A stretch of 64,000 bases of DNA, taken from the NCBI GenBank assembly GCA_964620045.1, contig CAZUJL010000010.1, forward strand, positions 62,001-126,000. The letters run 5' to 3'. Source of the DNA: VFKU01 sp964620045 (GTDB lineage: Bacteria; Hydrogenedentota; Hydrogenedentia; Hydrogenedentales; GCA-2746185). Below, one piece after another: positions 23,104-32,133 of this stretch (the first letter of the stretch is position 1; each line of letters starts with the position of its first letter). The notes beneath the pieces are model-generated. The model did not search any database and was not told the DNA's origin. It worked only from the letters and a program-made list of their open reading frames with translations. The translations under genes and the position numbers were made by a program.

Positions 23104-25632
23104 TCAGTCGATCCGGATTTCGATGGGATGTTGTACTTGTAGTGGCGTCTGCAGCGCAATTTCCAGCCGTGCGTTCGGCTGGCCTGGCAACACCTGCTGC
23201 CGAATCGCGGCCGGCTCGTCGTTGATCAGCAACGTGACATACGGCGCCGGCGACGTGCGCGCGAGACCGACCTCGATCGTCTTAATAAACACCGGGCTGT
23301 CGAAACTTAATCGCAGCCAGCGGCGCGTGCCGGGCGGCGGCGCGCATTCGTATTTCAGCGTGCCGAAGGCCACCGGCGTGAAGATGGGCGCCTCGAATTG
23401 CATGACGCCTTTGGGGAATTGCGGCGCGATCACGATGCGCTGATCCGGCACGCTCATCCAGAATCCGAGCAGCGCATACAGCGAATGCCACACCGCCTGC
23501 GCACCGGCATGCCGGTCCTGCATGGGGCCGGCCGGGGTGTGGCGTTCGAGGTCCCAGGCCAGCGGCTGGTTGAAGGCGCGCTTGGCGCGTGTCTGCATGT
23601 TGCGATAAATGCCGCTCAGCGTTTCGAGGCCTTCGTCGGCGTCGCCGCGACGAAGCTGCGAAGCGGCCACGCAGGTACTCGTGATCATCGGCCAGCCCCA
23701 TTCGCCTTCGGCGTTCACATCGCCCGAGCCGTTGCCCGCCATTGCGCGTCCGGGTTCGGTGCCGAGTGCCAGGCCCGCGCCGCGCATATTGGTGGATAAG
23801 ATGGTTTCGAGCGCGCGCTTGATACGCCCGTGCGAGAAGCCGGCGTTGAGCTGCAGGAAATCCGCGATCCACGGGCCGGCAAGTTGCGCCGAAAAGCAGC
23901 CTTCGCTGGCTGTGTGCGGGCGATAGCATCCCGCGCCGTCGCTCCAGAATTTCTGCTCGAAGCCATCGATCGCTTTACGCGCGCGCGCTTCCCAGGGTTC
24001 TGCATCCGCGTTTTTCTTCAGATGCCGCGCAATGCGTGCAAAGGCGATCATCGCGGGAATCCACAGCCCGGCGGTATACGTGTTGAGCGACGCGAGGTCC
24101 TGGCCGGGGAACATGCCGGCCGGTCCGCGATTTTCAGGCAGGCCATCGTTGTCGCGGTCATAGGTCAGCGCGGCATCCATCGCGAGTTTGAGCTTGGGGT
24201 ACACCGTCATCAACGTCGCGGTCTTGCCGGTGAGCTGAAAATTGCGATAGGCCAGCAGCACAAGGTTCGAGGTGAGATCGAGCATCTCTCCGCTCCCCGT
24301 TGTCCCGGAAGGTTCCCGCACGGTGCCTTGCCCGAGATCGCGGCTGGGCCGGCCGTCCGCGTGCACGGCCAGCGCAAGCAGTTCGAGTTCCTTGTCGGCC
24401 AGGCCCGGGAAGAACAAGAGCGTGCCGAAGGAGGAATACAGGCTGCGCGCGAGCGATGCGGCGGCGGGTTCCTGCGGCGATTCGATCATCGCGAACTCGC
24501 CGGCCTTGGTGTACAGCGTGTTGGTCGACAATACATGGCAACTGTTCATCAGCGTGCGCGAGTACCACGCGGGGAGGGACGACTTCACGAGCCGCTGCTG
24601 CCAGTTGGAGACGGAACGGTGGAAGTACCCCGCGTGCTTGATGCCCTGCGCGGCCACCGCGAGCGAGCTGTCGTATTCGTTGGTGTAGGCATTGCCGAGA
24701 TCGGCGCCTTTCACGCGGTATACCGGGCAATACCACGACAAAATAAAGAGGAGGCGCCGCGTTTCGCGCGGGGCCAGGGTCGCGGTGAGGCACATGGCGC
24801 CGCAATGCGCGGTACTCTTGGTCGAAATGATATTCGGCAACGAGCCGTTCTCCGCGAACGAACTCCAGACATAGCGCACTTCGTCCGGATCGTCCTTGTC
24901 CCAGCCGGCGAGCGAACTCCGCGCGCCAGAGGACGGCGCGGCCACCAAGCAGTAGTTTCCGTGCGCGTTCTGCGTGCAAACCTCGTCATAGGCAAAGGCC
25001 ACGCCGAGCGGCACGGGCGGAACGGCGTCCTGCCCCAGTGCCGCGCGGCCTGCGATGAAGAGTTTTTCGTTGACGTCGTCGTAGGACACCTGCGCCAGCG
25101 TGCCGCGTTCCTTCGGCCAGTCGGTGCCCGTGCACCCGCGCAGGTTTTCCCAGTTGAACATCGCCGAGACGGTGTACACGTCCTCGCTCGGGTTTGAGAA
25201 CTGGAACATCGAGAACATCAGCGGCAGCGTAGAGGCGTCGGTGTCGAAGGGGATGATCGGCGATACGCAGCTCCACTGCACTTCGAGCGGGAACTCCGGA
25301 GAATCGAGCCGGAAGTTGGAGGCGGGGTAGAGGCCGTACCACGCGAGCTCGTCCGCGCCGGCATACGGCGGAATGATGTGCGAATTCTCGAAGGGGATGG
25401 AGGTCTCCGGCTGGAGAATGCGCGTCGCGCCGCCGAGGTGCGTGGCCGCGCGCACGGCGGCGAAGCATCCGGGCGCGAGCGGGATGCGCGAGGCGGCGGT
25501 GCGGTTGTTGTTGATCGTGATGTTGCGGAAGCGCGCGTCTTCGCCGAGTTCGAGACAGCCGGTGCCGATGCCGCCGAGCGGCACGCCGGCGTAGTGGCCC
25601 GGCAACACAGGGCGCTTGGGAACGGTCGCCAT
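23104..25632 (-). CDS. GH116-like (GBA2-type) glycoside hydrolase
   Basis: 842 residues without a signal peptide. The N-terminal half is a beta-sandwich starting 'GVPLGGIGTGCLELGEDARF', typical of GBA2-like proteins; the C-terminal half is an (alpha/alpha)6 barrel with 'YDRDNDGLPENRG' and 'TYTAGLWIPAMIAFARIAR'. GH116 enzymes cleave beta-glucosides or beta-xylosides. The nucleophile is probably Glu in 'GSGEMLD'. The usual 'DQTYD' acid/base motif after 'DGLPEN' is not recognisable; a nearby Asp in 'GQDLASLNTY' might replace it. No Shine-Dalgarno is seen. It lies within a housekeeping operon, 25 bases after rimI. Confidence 0.75.
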   Translation of the reverse strand: MATVPKRPVLPGHYAGVPLGGIGTGCLELGEDARFRNITINNNRTAASRIPLAPGCFAAVRAATHLGGATRILQPETSIPFENSHIIPPYAGADELAWYGLYPASNFRLDSPEFPLEVQWSCVSPIIPFDTDASTLPLMFSMFQFSNPSEDVYTVSAMFNWENLRGCTGTDWPKERGTLAQVSYDDVNEKLFIAGRAALGQDAVPPVPLGVAFAYDEVCTQNAHGNYCLVAAPSSGARSSLAGWDKDDPDEVRYVWSSFAENGSLPNIISTKSTAHCGAMCLTATLAPRETRRLLFILSWYCPVYRVKGADLGNAYTNEYDSSLAVAAQGIKHAGYFHRSVSNWQQRLVKSSLPAWYSRTLMNSCHVLSTNTLYTKAGEFAMIESPQEPAAASLARSLYSSFGTLLFFPGLADKELELLALAVHADGRPSRDLGQGTVREPSGTTGSGEMLDLTSNLVLLAYRNFQLTGKTATLMTVYPKLKLAMDAALTYDRDNDGLPENRGPAGMFPGQDLASLNTYTAGLWIPAMIAFARIARHLKKNADAEPWEARARKAIDGFEQKFWSDGAGCYRPHTASEGCFSAQLAGPWIADFLQLNAGFSHGRIKRALETILSTNMRGAGLALGTEPGRAMAGNGSGDVNAEGEWGWPMITSTCVAASQLRRGDADEGLETLSGIYRNMQTRAKRAFNQPLAWDLERHTPAGPMQDRHAGAQAVWHSLYALLGFWMSVPDQRIVIAPQFPKGVMQFEAPIFTPVAFGTLKYECAPPPGTRRWLRLSFDSPVFIKTIEVGLARTSPAPYVTLLINDEPAAIRQQVLPGQPNARLEIALQTPLQVQHPIEIRID

Positions 25633-25657
25633 CAGCAGGACACCGCGCGCGAAAGCC

Positions 25658-26119
25658 TCACGGGACGTCCTTGATCATCACGATCGCGTCTTCGCGCGTG
25701 CTGGAGTAGTAGCCCTTGCGCAGGCCCACCGCGCGGAACCCGACGCTCTCGTACAGCGCTTTTGCGCGTTCGTTCGACACGCGGACCTCGAGCGTATACG
25801 TGCGCACGCCGTGCTCCTCGGCCACTTCAAACAGGTGCATGAGCTGCTCGCGGCCGTAGCCGAAGCCACGGTAGTCGCGCGCGACGGTCAGGCTGGTGAT
25901 GTGCGCCTCGTCCAGCACAAGCCAGAATCCGCCGTAACCGATGAGCGTATCGCCATAAAACGCGAGATAAAAGTAGGAGCGCTTGCTCCGCATTTCTTCG
26001 CGGAACATGCCCGGCGTCCACGGCTCGGGATAGGCTTCTTTTTCGATGTCCATGATCGCGGGAAGGTAGTCCTCGTGGATCGGGACATAACGCAGGTGCA
26101 TTTCGGGCGCGATGCTCAT
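25658..26119 (-). CDS. rimI: ribosomal protein S18-alanine N-acetyltransferase (RimI-like GNAT)
   Basis: 153 residues forming one GNAT domain: 'YPEPWTPGMFREEMRS' near the start is RimI-like, the acetyl-CoA loop is 'YRGFGYGREQL', and 'VSNERAKALYESVGFRAVGL' is the C-terminal signature. RimI acetylates the N-terminus of ribosomal protein S18; relatives have other targets. The ATG at 26119 overlaps the tsaB stop (ATGA). tsaB-rimI adjacency is common and supports the call. Confidence 0.88.
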   Translation of the reverse strand: MSIAPEMHLRYVPIHEDYLPAIMDIEKEAYPEPWTPGMFREEMRSKRSYFYLAFYGDTLIGYGGFWLVLDEAHITSLTVARDYRGFGYGREQLMHLFEVAEEHGVRTYTLEVRVSNERAKALYESVGFRAVGLRKGYYSSTREDAIVMIKDVP

Positions 26120-26817
26120 GCGTTCACCTTCGCGGCGGCCCGCCGCGCTTCCTCGGGCTGCGACTGCCGCAGATAGATGGGCTGCACGCGCGCCGGATCG
26201 CCGGGATCGCCCGCCTGAAACGCGGCGAGCCCTTCTCGTGCGACGGCCGTGCCGCTCGGCCGACTGGCTTCGAGCGAAAGCACGCGCGCCTGCGGTGCCG
26301 CGGCGCGCAACCGCGCTTCGTATCGCCAGGCGCCGTCGCCTACAATTACGGCATCGTTCGGCATCGCGGCGAGCATGGTTTCGATCGCGCAAACCTGTTC
26401 GCGCACGATTTCGCTCCAGCCGTTCGGCGTCCGCTGATACACCGCGCCGTACACTTCGTTGATGCGCGCGTCAATCATCACGCAAACGTGCGGCGCATCC
26501 GCGGGCGCGACATGCGCCATCGCGCGCAATGTGGAAACGCCCACCAATGGAACATTCATACCAAGCGCGAGACCTTTTAACGTGGCCACGCCGATGCGCA
26601 CGCCCGTGAACGAACCGGGACCGTGCGCAATGGCGAGCAAGCCGAGATCGCGCAGCGCGATGCCCGCGCCGCGCGCGACATGATCGATGGTCTCCATCAA
26701 TCGTTCGGCGTGCGTGCGCCCGGCGTCAAAGGTGAACTCCGCGAGCGGCTGCGCGCGGTCGTCGCACACGGCGGCCGAGAGTGCGTCGGTGCTGGTGTCT
26801 ACGCCAAGGACATACAT
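26116..26817 (-). CDS. tsaB: tRNA threonylcarbamoyladenosine protein TsaB
   Basis: 233 residues of the ASKHA fold: 'VLGVDTSTDALSAAV' at the N-terminus and 'IAHGPGSFTGVRIGVATLKG' near residue 70, both TsaB hallmarks. TsaB partners TsaD and TsaE in making t6A37 of ANN-decoding tRNAs. The ATG giving MYVLGVDTS is chosen over upstream possibilities because the conserved fold begins there. Confidence 0.93.
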   Translation of the reverse strand: MYVLGVDTSTDALSAAVCDDRAQPLAEFTFDAGRTHAERLMETIDHVARGAGIALRDLGLLAIAHGPGSFTGVRIGVATLKGLALGMNVPLVGVSTLRAMAHVAPADAPHVCVMIDARINEVYGAVYQRTPNGWSEIVREQVCAIETMLAAMPNDAVIVGDGAWRYEARLRAAAPQARVLSLEASRPSGTAVAREGLAAFQAGDPGDPARVQPIYLRQSQPEEARRAAAKVNA

Positions 26818-26923
26818 AGCCCGCCGATCATAGCGACGCACCGAAACGGCGGTCAATGGCGAGCAGTTGACGCGAATGCGGAAAGTGCTGGGCAGCCTGG
26901 ACTTGCCGGAGGCCTAAACCGGA

Positions 26924-27298
26924 TCAAAAGCGATCCGTCGAGGGTGGCGCGCGATCTGGGGCGGGTGCTGCTGCGGGTGGCGCGGCGGCGGCCGGCGTTG
27001 GGGCCGGTGCCGACGGACCCGCCGAAATTGCTTCTTTCATCTTCTTGCCAGGGCGGAAGGTGACCACGCGGCGCTGCGGCACGGGCACCTGGTCGCCGGT
27101 GCGCGGATTGCGGCCGATGCGCGAGGCGCGGGTTTTCACCTCGAAAACGCCGAAGTCCCGTAATTCCCAGCGTTTACCTTCGGCCAGGGATTGGGAAAGC
27201 GCTTCAAAGGTGGTCTCGACGATCTTCCCGACTTCGCTCTGCGTGAGCCCAAGACGGTTCGCGACGCGTATCACCAGCTCGCGCTTGGTCATCGTCAC
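26924..27298 (-). CDS. IHF/HU-family DNA-binding protein with Pro/Ala-rich tail
   Basis: 124 residues. Residues 1-92 are a complete HU/IHF domain: 'VANRLGLTQSEVGKIVETTF', 'WELRDFGVFEVKTRASRIGR' and the DNA-intercalating arm 'NPRTGDQVPVPQRRVVTFRP'. An added tail of about 30 residues is Ala/Pro-rich with few charges, unlike the short ends of ordinary HU or IHF. It should bend DNA. GTG start behind GAGGG; an ATG two codons on is possible. First gene of the minus-strand operon toward tsaB. Confidence 0.9.
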   Translation of the reverse strand: MTMTKRELVIRVANRLGLTQSEVGKIVETTFEALSQSLAEGKRWELRDFGVFEVKTRASRIGRNPRTGDQVPVPQRRVVTFRPGKKMKEAISAGPSAPAPTPAAAAPPAAAPAPDRAPPSTDRF

Positions 27299-27447
27299 GG
27301 TCGTAACCCTCGCCCAGTCCTTACATTATGCATGAACACATCGTCGCCAATAGCGAACGATGGCGCATTATAATCAGCCTATTTGGCGCGTGCAACTCTT
27401 TTGTTTGCATGGTTTTATCGCAATTCCCGCGTGGAAATGCCTTATTT

Positions 27448-27477
27448 TTGATGCGGAGTGCATGCGCCACGTATACT
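27448..27477 (+). promoter_or_regulatory. sigma-70-type promoter of the site-2 protease gene
   Basis: TTGATG (27448-27453), an 18-base spacer and TATACT (27472-27477). The start of transcription would be near 27484, leaving a short leader that carries the GGGGAAA ribosome site. This favours the TTG start at 27507 over an ATG at 27462 that lies upstream of the -10. Confidence 0.6.
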
Positions 27478-27506
27478 TTGCCATTCATCTCTCCGGGGAA
27501 AAGCCG

Positions 27507-28133
27507 TTGGATCCAGTCGAGATCGTCATATTGGGCTTCGTTATTATCAGCTCGCTCACTTTCCATGAGGCGGCGCATGCGTTTACCGCGACCGCCTGCG
27601 GCGACGACTTGGCGAAGTCTCAGGGCCGGGTCACGCTTAACCCCATATCGCACATAGACTTATTCGGCACTATTATCTTGCCGCTGATGATGTACCTGCT
27701 CGCGGGGATGGCCTTTGGATTCGCCAAGCCCGTGCCGTTTCGTCCGGAGAACTTCCGCAATCCCCGGCGCGACACAGTCTTGGTCGCCATGGCGGGTCCG
27801 GCGGCCAATGTGGTGCTCGCGGCCTTCTTCTTTACCTTGGGCTGGGCCGTGTCGCAGATTACAGGCGGGATCATGTCGATGCCGGGAATGGTCTTCGAGT
27901 TCCTCTGGATCGGCATCATGGTGAACTGTGTTTTGTTCATTTTTAACCTGATCCCGGTTCCGCCACTCGATGGGCACTACGTGCTGAATCTTTTTTTGCC
28001 CGAAGGCGCGCGCGTGTTCATGCAGAACTTCGGCATCTTCGGCATCCTGATCGCCTTGTGGGTATCGCGGCCGCTGCTGCGCACCATCATGCCGCCGATT
28101 CAGAACTTCGTATTGACCGCATTCGGCGGCTGA
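27507..28133 (+). CDS. site-2 protease-like M50 family metallopeptidase
   Basis: 208 residues, highly hydrophobic with five to six membrane segments. Zinc motif 'HEAAH' at about residues 20-24, second-site 'PPLDGH' with Asp about 155, and 'AMAGPAANVVLAAFFFTLGW' between. These are the features of the minimal bacterial S2P (YwhC/SpoIVFB-like) group, which cut substrates within the membrane. No PDZ or CBS domain is present. The TTG start follows GGGGAAA and a sigma-70 promoter. The substrate cannot be told. Confidence 0.88.
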   Translation: MDPVEIVILGFVIISSLTFHEAAHAFTATACGDDLAKSQGRVTLNPISHIDLFGTIILPLMMYLLAGMAFGFAKPVPFRPENFRNPRRDTVLVAMAGPAANVVLAAFFFTLGWAVSQITGGIMSMPGMVFEFLWIGIMVNCVLFIFNLIPVPPLDGHYVLNLFLPEGARVFMQNFGIFGILIALWVSRPLLRTIMPPIQNFVLTAFGG

Positions 28134-28154
28134 ACGATCAGGCGCCGGGCGGGT

Positions 28155-28163
28155 TGGTATACT
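28155..28163 (+). promoter_or_regulatory. extended -10 promoter for valS
   Basis: TGGTATACT (28155-28163) fits an extended -10 (TGn then TATACT), about 34 bases before the valS start. The -35 region is weak, as is usual for extended -10 promoters. Confidence 0.5.
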
Positions 28164-28196
28164 TTCGCCGTTTCTTTTCCAGAGTGTGGAGCACGC

Positions 28197-30806
28197 ATGC
28201 AGATTCCAGACAAGTACGATTCCGACAATACCGAGCTGCGCTGGCGCGATCAGTGGGCCGGACAGGATCTATACAAGTGGGACGCCGCGCGCTCGCGCGA
28301 AGAAACGTTTGTTGTAGACACGCCGCCGCCGACGGTGAGCGGGTCGTTGCACCTTGGGCACATCTTCAGCTACTCGCACCAGGATTTCATCGCGCGCTAT
28401 CAGCGCATGACGGGCAAGACCATTTTCTTTCCGATGGGCTGGGACGACAACGGCCTGCCGACGGAACGCCGCGTGCAGAATTTGCTGAACGTGCGCTGCG
28501 AGCCGAACGTGCCCTACGATCCGAATCTGAAGGTCGAGCGCGTCGACGGCAAGCCGAAGGACGCGCCGAAGCCGATCAGCCGCAAGAATTTCGTTGAGTT
28601 GTGCGACGACGTGGTGAAAGAAGACGAAAAGGTCTTCAAGTCGCTCTGGACCCGCATGGGCATGAGCTACGACTGGGACCAGGAATACGCCACGATCAAC
28701 GCGCACTGTCGGCGCCTGTCGCAATACAGCTTCCTGAAGCTGCTGGAGCAGGGCGAGGTCTATCAGGACGAGCGGCCCGTACTGTGGGATGTCGATTTCC
28801 AGACGGCCGTCGCGCAGGCGGAACTGACCGACAAAGAGCGGCCGAGCGCGTATCACCACCTGAATTTCCGCGTGGACGGCACGGACAGGAACCTCGTGAT
28901 CGCGACGACGCGTCCGGAGCTGCTGCCGGCGTGCGTCGCAGTGGTCGTACATCCGGACGATGAGCGCTACAAGAGCTTCGTCGGCAAGCGCGCGGTCACG
29001 CCGTTGTTCCATGTGCCCGTGCCGATTTTTGCCGATACGAAAGCTGATCCCGAGAAAGGCACCGGCGTCGTGATGGTGTGTACCTTCGGCGATCAGACCG
29101 ACGTCGAGTGGTGGAACCAGTTCAAGCTGCCGCTGCGGCAGGTGCTGGATCGTTCAGGTTGTTTGCGCCCGATAATTTTCGGCGAGGCAGGTTTTGAAAG
29201 CCAGAAACCCGCGGACGCGAACGCAGTGTACGCGCAAATTCAGGGCAAGTACACCAAGCAGGCGCAGAAGGCGATCGTGGAGATCGCCGAAGCGACGCCG
29301 GGTGTGATCGCGGGGCCGAAGAAAGACATCGTGCACGCGGTGAAGTTTTTCGAGAAGGGCGATCGTCCGCTCGAACTGATCCCCGCGCGGCAGTGGTACA
29401 CGCGCATCATGGACAAGAAAGAGGCGCTGGTCGGGCAGGGCCGAAAGATTCAGTGGTACCCCGAGTTCATGCAGAAGCGCTACGAGCACTGGGTCGAAGG
29501 CCTGAACCAGGACTGGTGCCTGAGCCGCCAGCGCTACTTCGGCGTGCCGATTCCGGTGTGGTACAAGCTCGACGCGAATGGCGAGGTGCGGCACGACCAG
29601 CGCATCGTGCCGACGCGCGAGCAGTTGCCGATCGACCCGCTGGCGGAAGCGCCGGCCGGCTACACCGAGGCGCAGCGCGGCAAGCCAAACGGGTTCACGG
29701 GCGACCCGGACGTGTTCGACACGTGGGCGACGAGCTCACTGACGCCGCAGATTGCGAGCGGCTGGATCGAGTCGCCGGAGCGGCACCAAAAACTGTTTCC
29801 GATGGACATTCGCCCGCAGGCGCACGAAATCATCCGCACGTGGGCCTTCTACACGATTGTGAAGGCGTATCTGCACGAGCGCGAAGTGCCGTGGAAGAAT
29901 ATTTTGCTGAGCGGCTGGATTCTCGATCCGGACCGCAAGAAAATGTCGAAGAGCCAGGGCAACGTCGTCACGCCGGAGCCGCTGATCACACAGTTCGGCG
30001 CGGACGCTGTGCGCTATTGGGCGGGCCGCGCGCGGTTGGGCGTGGACACTGCGCTCGACGAACAAGTGTTCAAGGTCGGCAAGCGCCTGTGCACCAAGAT
30101 GTTCAACGCGAGCAAGTTCGTGATCGAGCGCTACTCAGGCATCAACCCGATGACGCTGACGCCGGACAAGATTACGGTGGAGACGGACCGCGCCGCGATT
30201 GCGCAGTTGCGTCCGCTAATTCGCCGCGCGACGGAATCCTTCAACGAGTTCGACTACGCGCAGGCGCTGCAACTGACCGAGGAATTTTTCTGGGGCACGT
30301 TCTGCGACAACTACATCGAGCTCGCGAAACCGCGCACCTATGACGAAGGCGCGACCGAGGGCAAGTTGTCCGCGGCGGCGACGCTGCGCCTGATGCACCG
30401 CATGCTGGTGCGCATGTTCGCGCCCTTCCTGCCATTCCTCACCGAGGAAATCTGGCACTGGGCCTATGCGTGCGACCCGGACATGAAGGGCTCCGTGCAC
30501 CACAGCCCGTGGGCGTCGCTGGACGAGATTGCGGCGATCCCCGAGCCGAAGAGCGCGCGCACGTGGCCGCTGGCAATTGCCGTGGCCGAGGCCGTGCGCA
30601 AGTCGAAGGCCGAGGCGAACCGCAGCATCAAGGCGCCCGTGCAGCGCGTGCGCGCGGCGTGCAACGCGACCGATGCCGCCGCGCTCGATTTCGCGGTGCT
30701 CGATCTGACGCGCATGTTGTCGATTACGGAATTCGATCTCGGTAAGGTGGAAGGCGACGCTGAACCGGCGATCACGGTCGAGCTCGGCGAAGCGCCAACC
30801 GCATAA
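28197..30806 (+). CDS. valS: valyl-tRNA synthetase, archaeal/actinobacterial-type
   Basis: 869 residues of class I synthetase. The HIGH motif is 'HLGH' (about 52-55) and the KMSKS motif is 'KKMSKSQGN' (about 581). An editing domain lies between ('TTRPELLPACVAVVVHPDDE', 'GTGVVMVCTFGDQTDVEWW'). Recognition motif 'GWDDNGLPTERRVQN' replaces the 'GWDHAGIDTQ' type of ordinary bacterial ValRS, and the C-terminal coiled-coil arm common in bacterial enzymes is absent. These traits match the archaeal-like ValRS also found in some bacteria. It charges tRNA-Val. Start ATG behind GTGGAG. Confidence 0.95.
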   Translation: MQIPDKYDSDNTELRWRDQWAGQDLYKWDAARSREETFVVDTPPPTVSGSLHLGHIFSYSHQDFIARYQRMTGKTIFFPMGWDDNGLPTERRVQNLLNVRCEPNVPYDPNLKVERVDGKPKDAPKPISRKNFVELCDDVVKEDEKVFKSLWTRMGMSYDWDQEYATINAHCRRLSQYSFLKLLEQGEVYQDERPVLWDVDFQTAVAQAELTDKERPSAYHHLNFRVDGTDRNLVIATTRPELLPACVAVVVHPDDERYKSFVGKRAVTPLFHVPVPIFADTKADPEKGTGVVMVCTFGDQTDVEWWNQFKLPLRQVLDRSGCLRPIIFGEAGFESQKPADANAVYAQIQGKYTKQAQKAIVEIAEATPGVIAGPKKDIVHAVKFFEKGDRPLELIPARQWYTRIMDKKEALVGQGRKIQWYPEFMQKRYEHWVEGLNQDWCLSRQRYFGVPIPVWYKLDANGEVRHDQRIVPTREQLPIDPLAEAPAGYTEAQRGKPNGFTGDPDVFDTWATSSLTPQIASGWIESPERHQKLFPMDIRPQAHEIIRTWAFYTIVKAYLHEREVPWKNILLSGWILDPDRKKMSKSQGNVVTPEPLITQFGADAVRYWAGRARLGVDTALDEQVFKVGKRLCTKMFNASKFVIERYSGINPMTLTPDKITVETDRAAIAQLRPLIRRATESFNEFDYAQALQLTEEFFWGTFCDNYIELAKPRTYDEGATEGKLSAAATLRLMHRMLVRMFAPFLPFLTEEIWHWAYACDPDMKGSVHHSPWASLDEIAAIPEPKSARTWPLAIAVAEAVRKSKAEANRSIKAPVQRVRAACNATDAAALDFAVLDLTRMLSITEFDLGKVEGDAEPAITVELGEAPTA

Positions 30807-30811
30807 GGTCG

Positions 30812-30833
30812 GGGCGGCCCGCTGTGGCCGCCC
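30812..30833 (+). terminator. GC-rich hairpin after valS
   Basis: GGGCGGCC (30812-30819) pairs with GGCCGCCC (30826-30833) in an 8-bp stem just after the valS stop, with only TT behind it. It may end or protect the valS transcript, though it lacks a proper T-run. Confidence 0.4.
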
Positions 30834-30927
30834 TTCGGCGAATGGATGTCGATAACGATGACGAGCACGAAAGTACGCTAAAGCGTCACGGGGGAGAGGG
30901 GCCACGTCCCGCGCAGCCACGATAGTT

Positions 30928-32133
30928 GTGCGCATTTTCGGCGCCCTCTGCGCCGTGGTTTCGATCGCGGGCTCGGCCTTCGTGGTCGCCAAACTTTACA
31001 CTGGCCGTGGGAATGAAACGCCGATCCTCGCGGCGCTACACGAGCAGCCGTTGGTTGCGATCGTCGGACTCGCTGGGCTTGTGCTGGGTGTCTGCATTGC
31101 CCTCTATCCGCGCGAATTCGTCGCCGCGCGTCGCTGGTTGAACCCGCGCTGGGTCTGGCGAGAACGCAAAGGCGAGGCGGCGTTGCTGGCGTTCAGTTCA
31201 CTGCTCGCGCTGGTTTTGCTCGAAGTTGGCAGTCGCGCGCTATACGCGCACGACGAAAAGCTGCCGTTTTTTTATTCGCCTGAATACCTGGTGTATCCGC
31301 CGCTGTACCACGCGATGCGCGACTACGATCCGAACGCGCACAATGTGCTGATGCTCGGCGGCTCCGTGATGTACGGCGCGGGGCGCAACGGCACGCTCGA
31401 GAAGACACTCGGCCCGCCGTGGCGCGTGTACAACCTCGCGCAGAACGCGCAGTGCTCGCTCGACGCCGCCACGAAGTGTCGCTGGCTGACGAAGCATGGA
31501 TACAACTTCGACTACGTGCTGCTGTACGAGGCGATCAATGAAACGCGGCTGAACAACGCGCCACCGGATGTGTTTCGCGAGGACTACACGCACTATCTCT
31601 TTTACCGGCTCGTGCATGCCGTGTTCGACGGCGACCGGCCCGTGTGGAACGCCGCGTTGCACAGCGCGCTGGTATTTCGCATTGACCGATTGATTACGCA
31701 ACTGCGCGAGACGCGTGCCTTCGGCCAGCATTTCGTGAATATTGCGTACCCGCGCGAGGATTGGCTGCAGTACGGCGCTGAATTCAAGACGGCGGAGCCG
31801 TACAGACGAAATGTTCATCTGATCGAAAAATTAGCCCACGACCACGGCGCCAAACTGATCGCGGCTGATTTCGCGTACGACCCGCGCCTCGATACTCTGG
31901 ATGAAACCGCCGATGCGTACACCAAGGAATGGGGCAGGGCCGAAAACGTGCGCAACGGAATCGTCGCGCACAACGTGATCCTGCGCCGAGTGCCCGGTGT
32001 CCCCGTATTGTCGACGGAGGATTTTCGACACAGCGAGTACTTCGTCGATCCCTGCCACTTCACGCCCGAGGCCGAGGCGAAATTCATCCAATTCTGGGCG
32101 GACGCGCTGAAATCGGATACGATGCAGCCATGA
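30928..32133 (+). CDS. membrane-anchored SGNH-like hydrolase
   Basis: 401 residues. Three N-terminal membrane segments (about 1-22, 39-61 and 86-106) precede an extracytoplasmic SGNH-like domain: block I 'MLGGSVMYGAG' with Ser about 146, and a C-terminal 'DPCHFT' with Asp 374 and His 377 as a DxxH pair. Block III could be in 'LLYEAINETR'. SGNH domains are esterases or acyltransferases that often modify glycans; the substrate is unknown. GTG start. It overlaps the next gene by four bases. Confidence 0.7.
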   Translation: MRIFGALCAVVSIAGSAFVVAKLYTGRGNETPILAALHEQPLVAIVGLAGLVLGVCIALYPREFVAARRWLNPRWVWRERKGEAALLAFSSLLALVLLEVGSRALYAHDEKLPFFYSPEYLVYPPLYHAMRDYDPNAHNVLMLGGSVMYGAGRNGTLEKTLGPPWRVYNLAQNAQCSLDAATKCRWLTKHGYNFDYVLLYEAINETRLNNAPPDVFREDYTHYLFYRLVHAVFDGDRPVWNAALHSALVFRIDRLITQLRETRAFGQHFVNIAYPREDWLQYGAEFKTAEPYRRNVHLIEKLAHDHGAKLIAADFAYDPRLDTLDETADAYTKEWGRAENVRNGIVAHNVILRRVPGVPVLSTEDFRHSEYFVDPCHFTPEAEAKFIQFWADALKSDTMQP

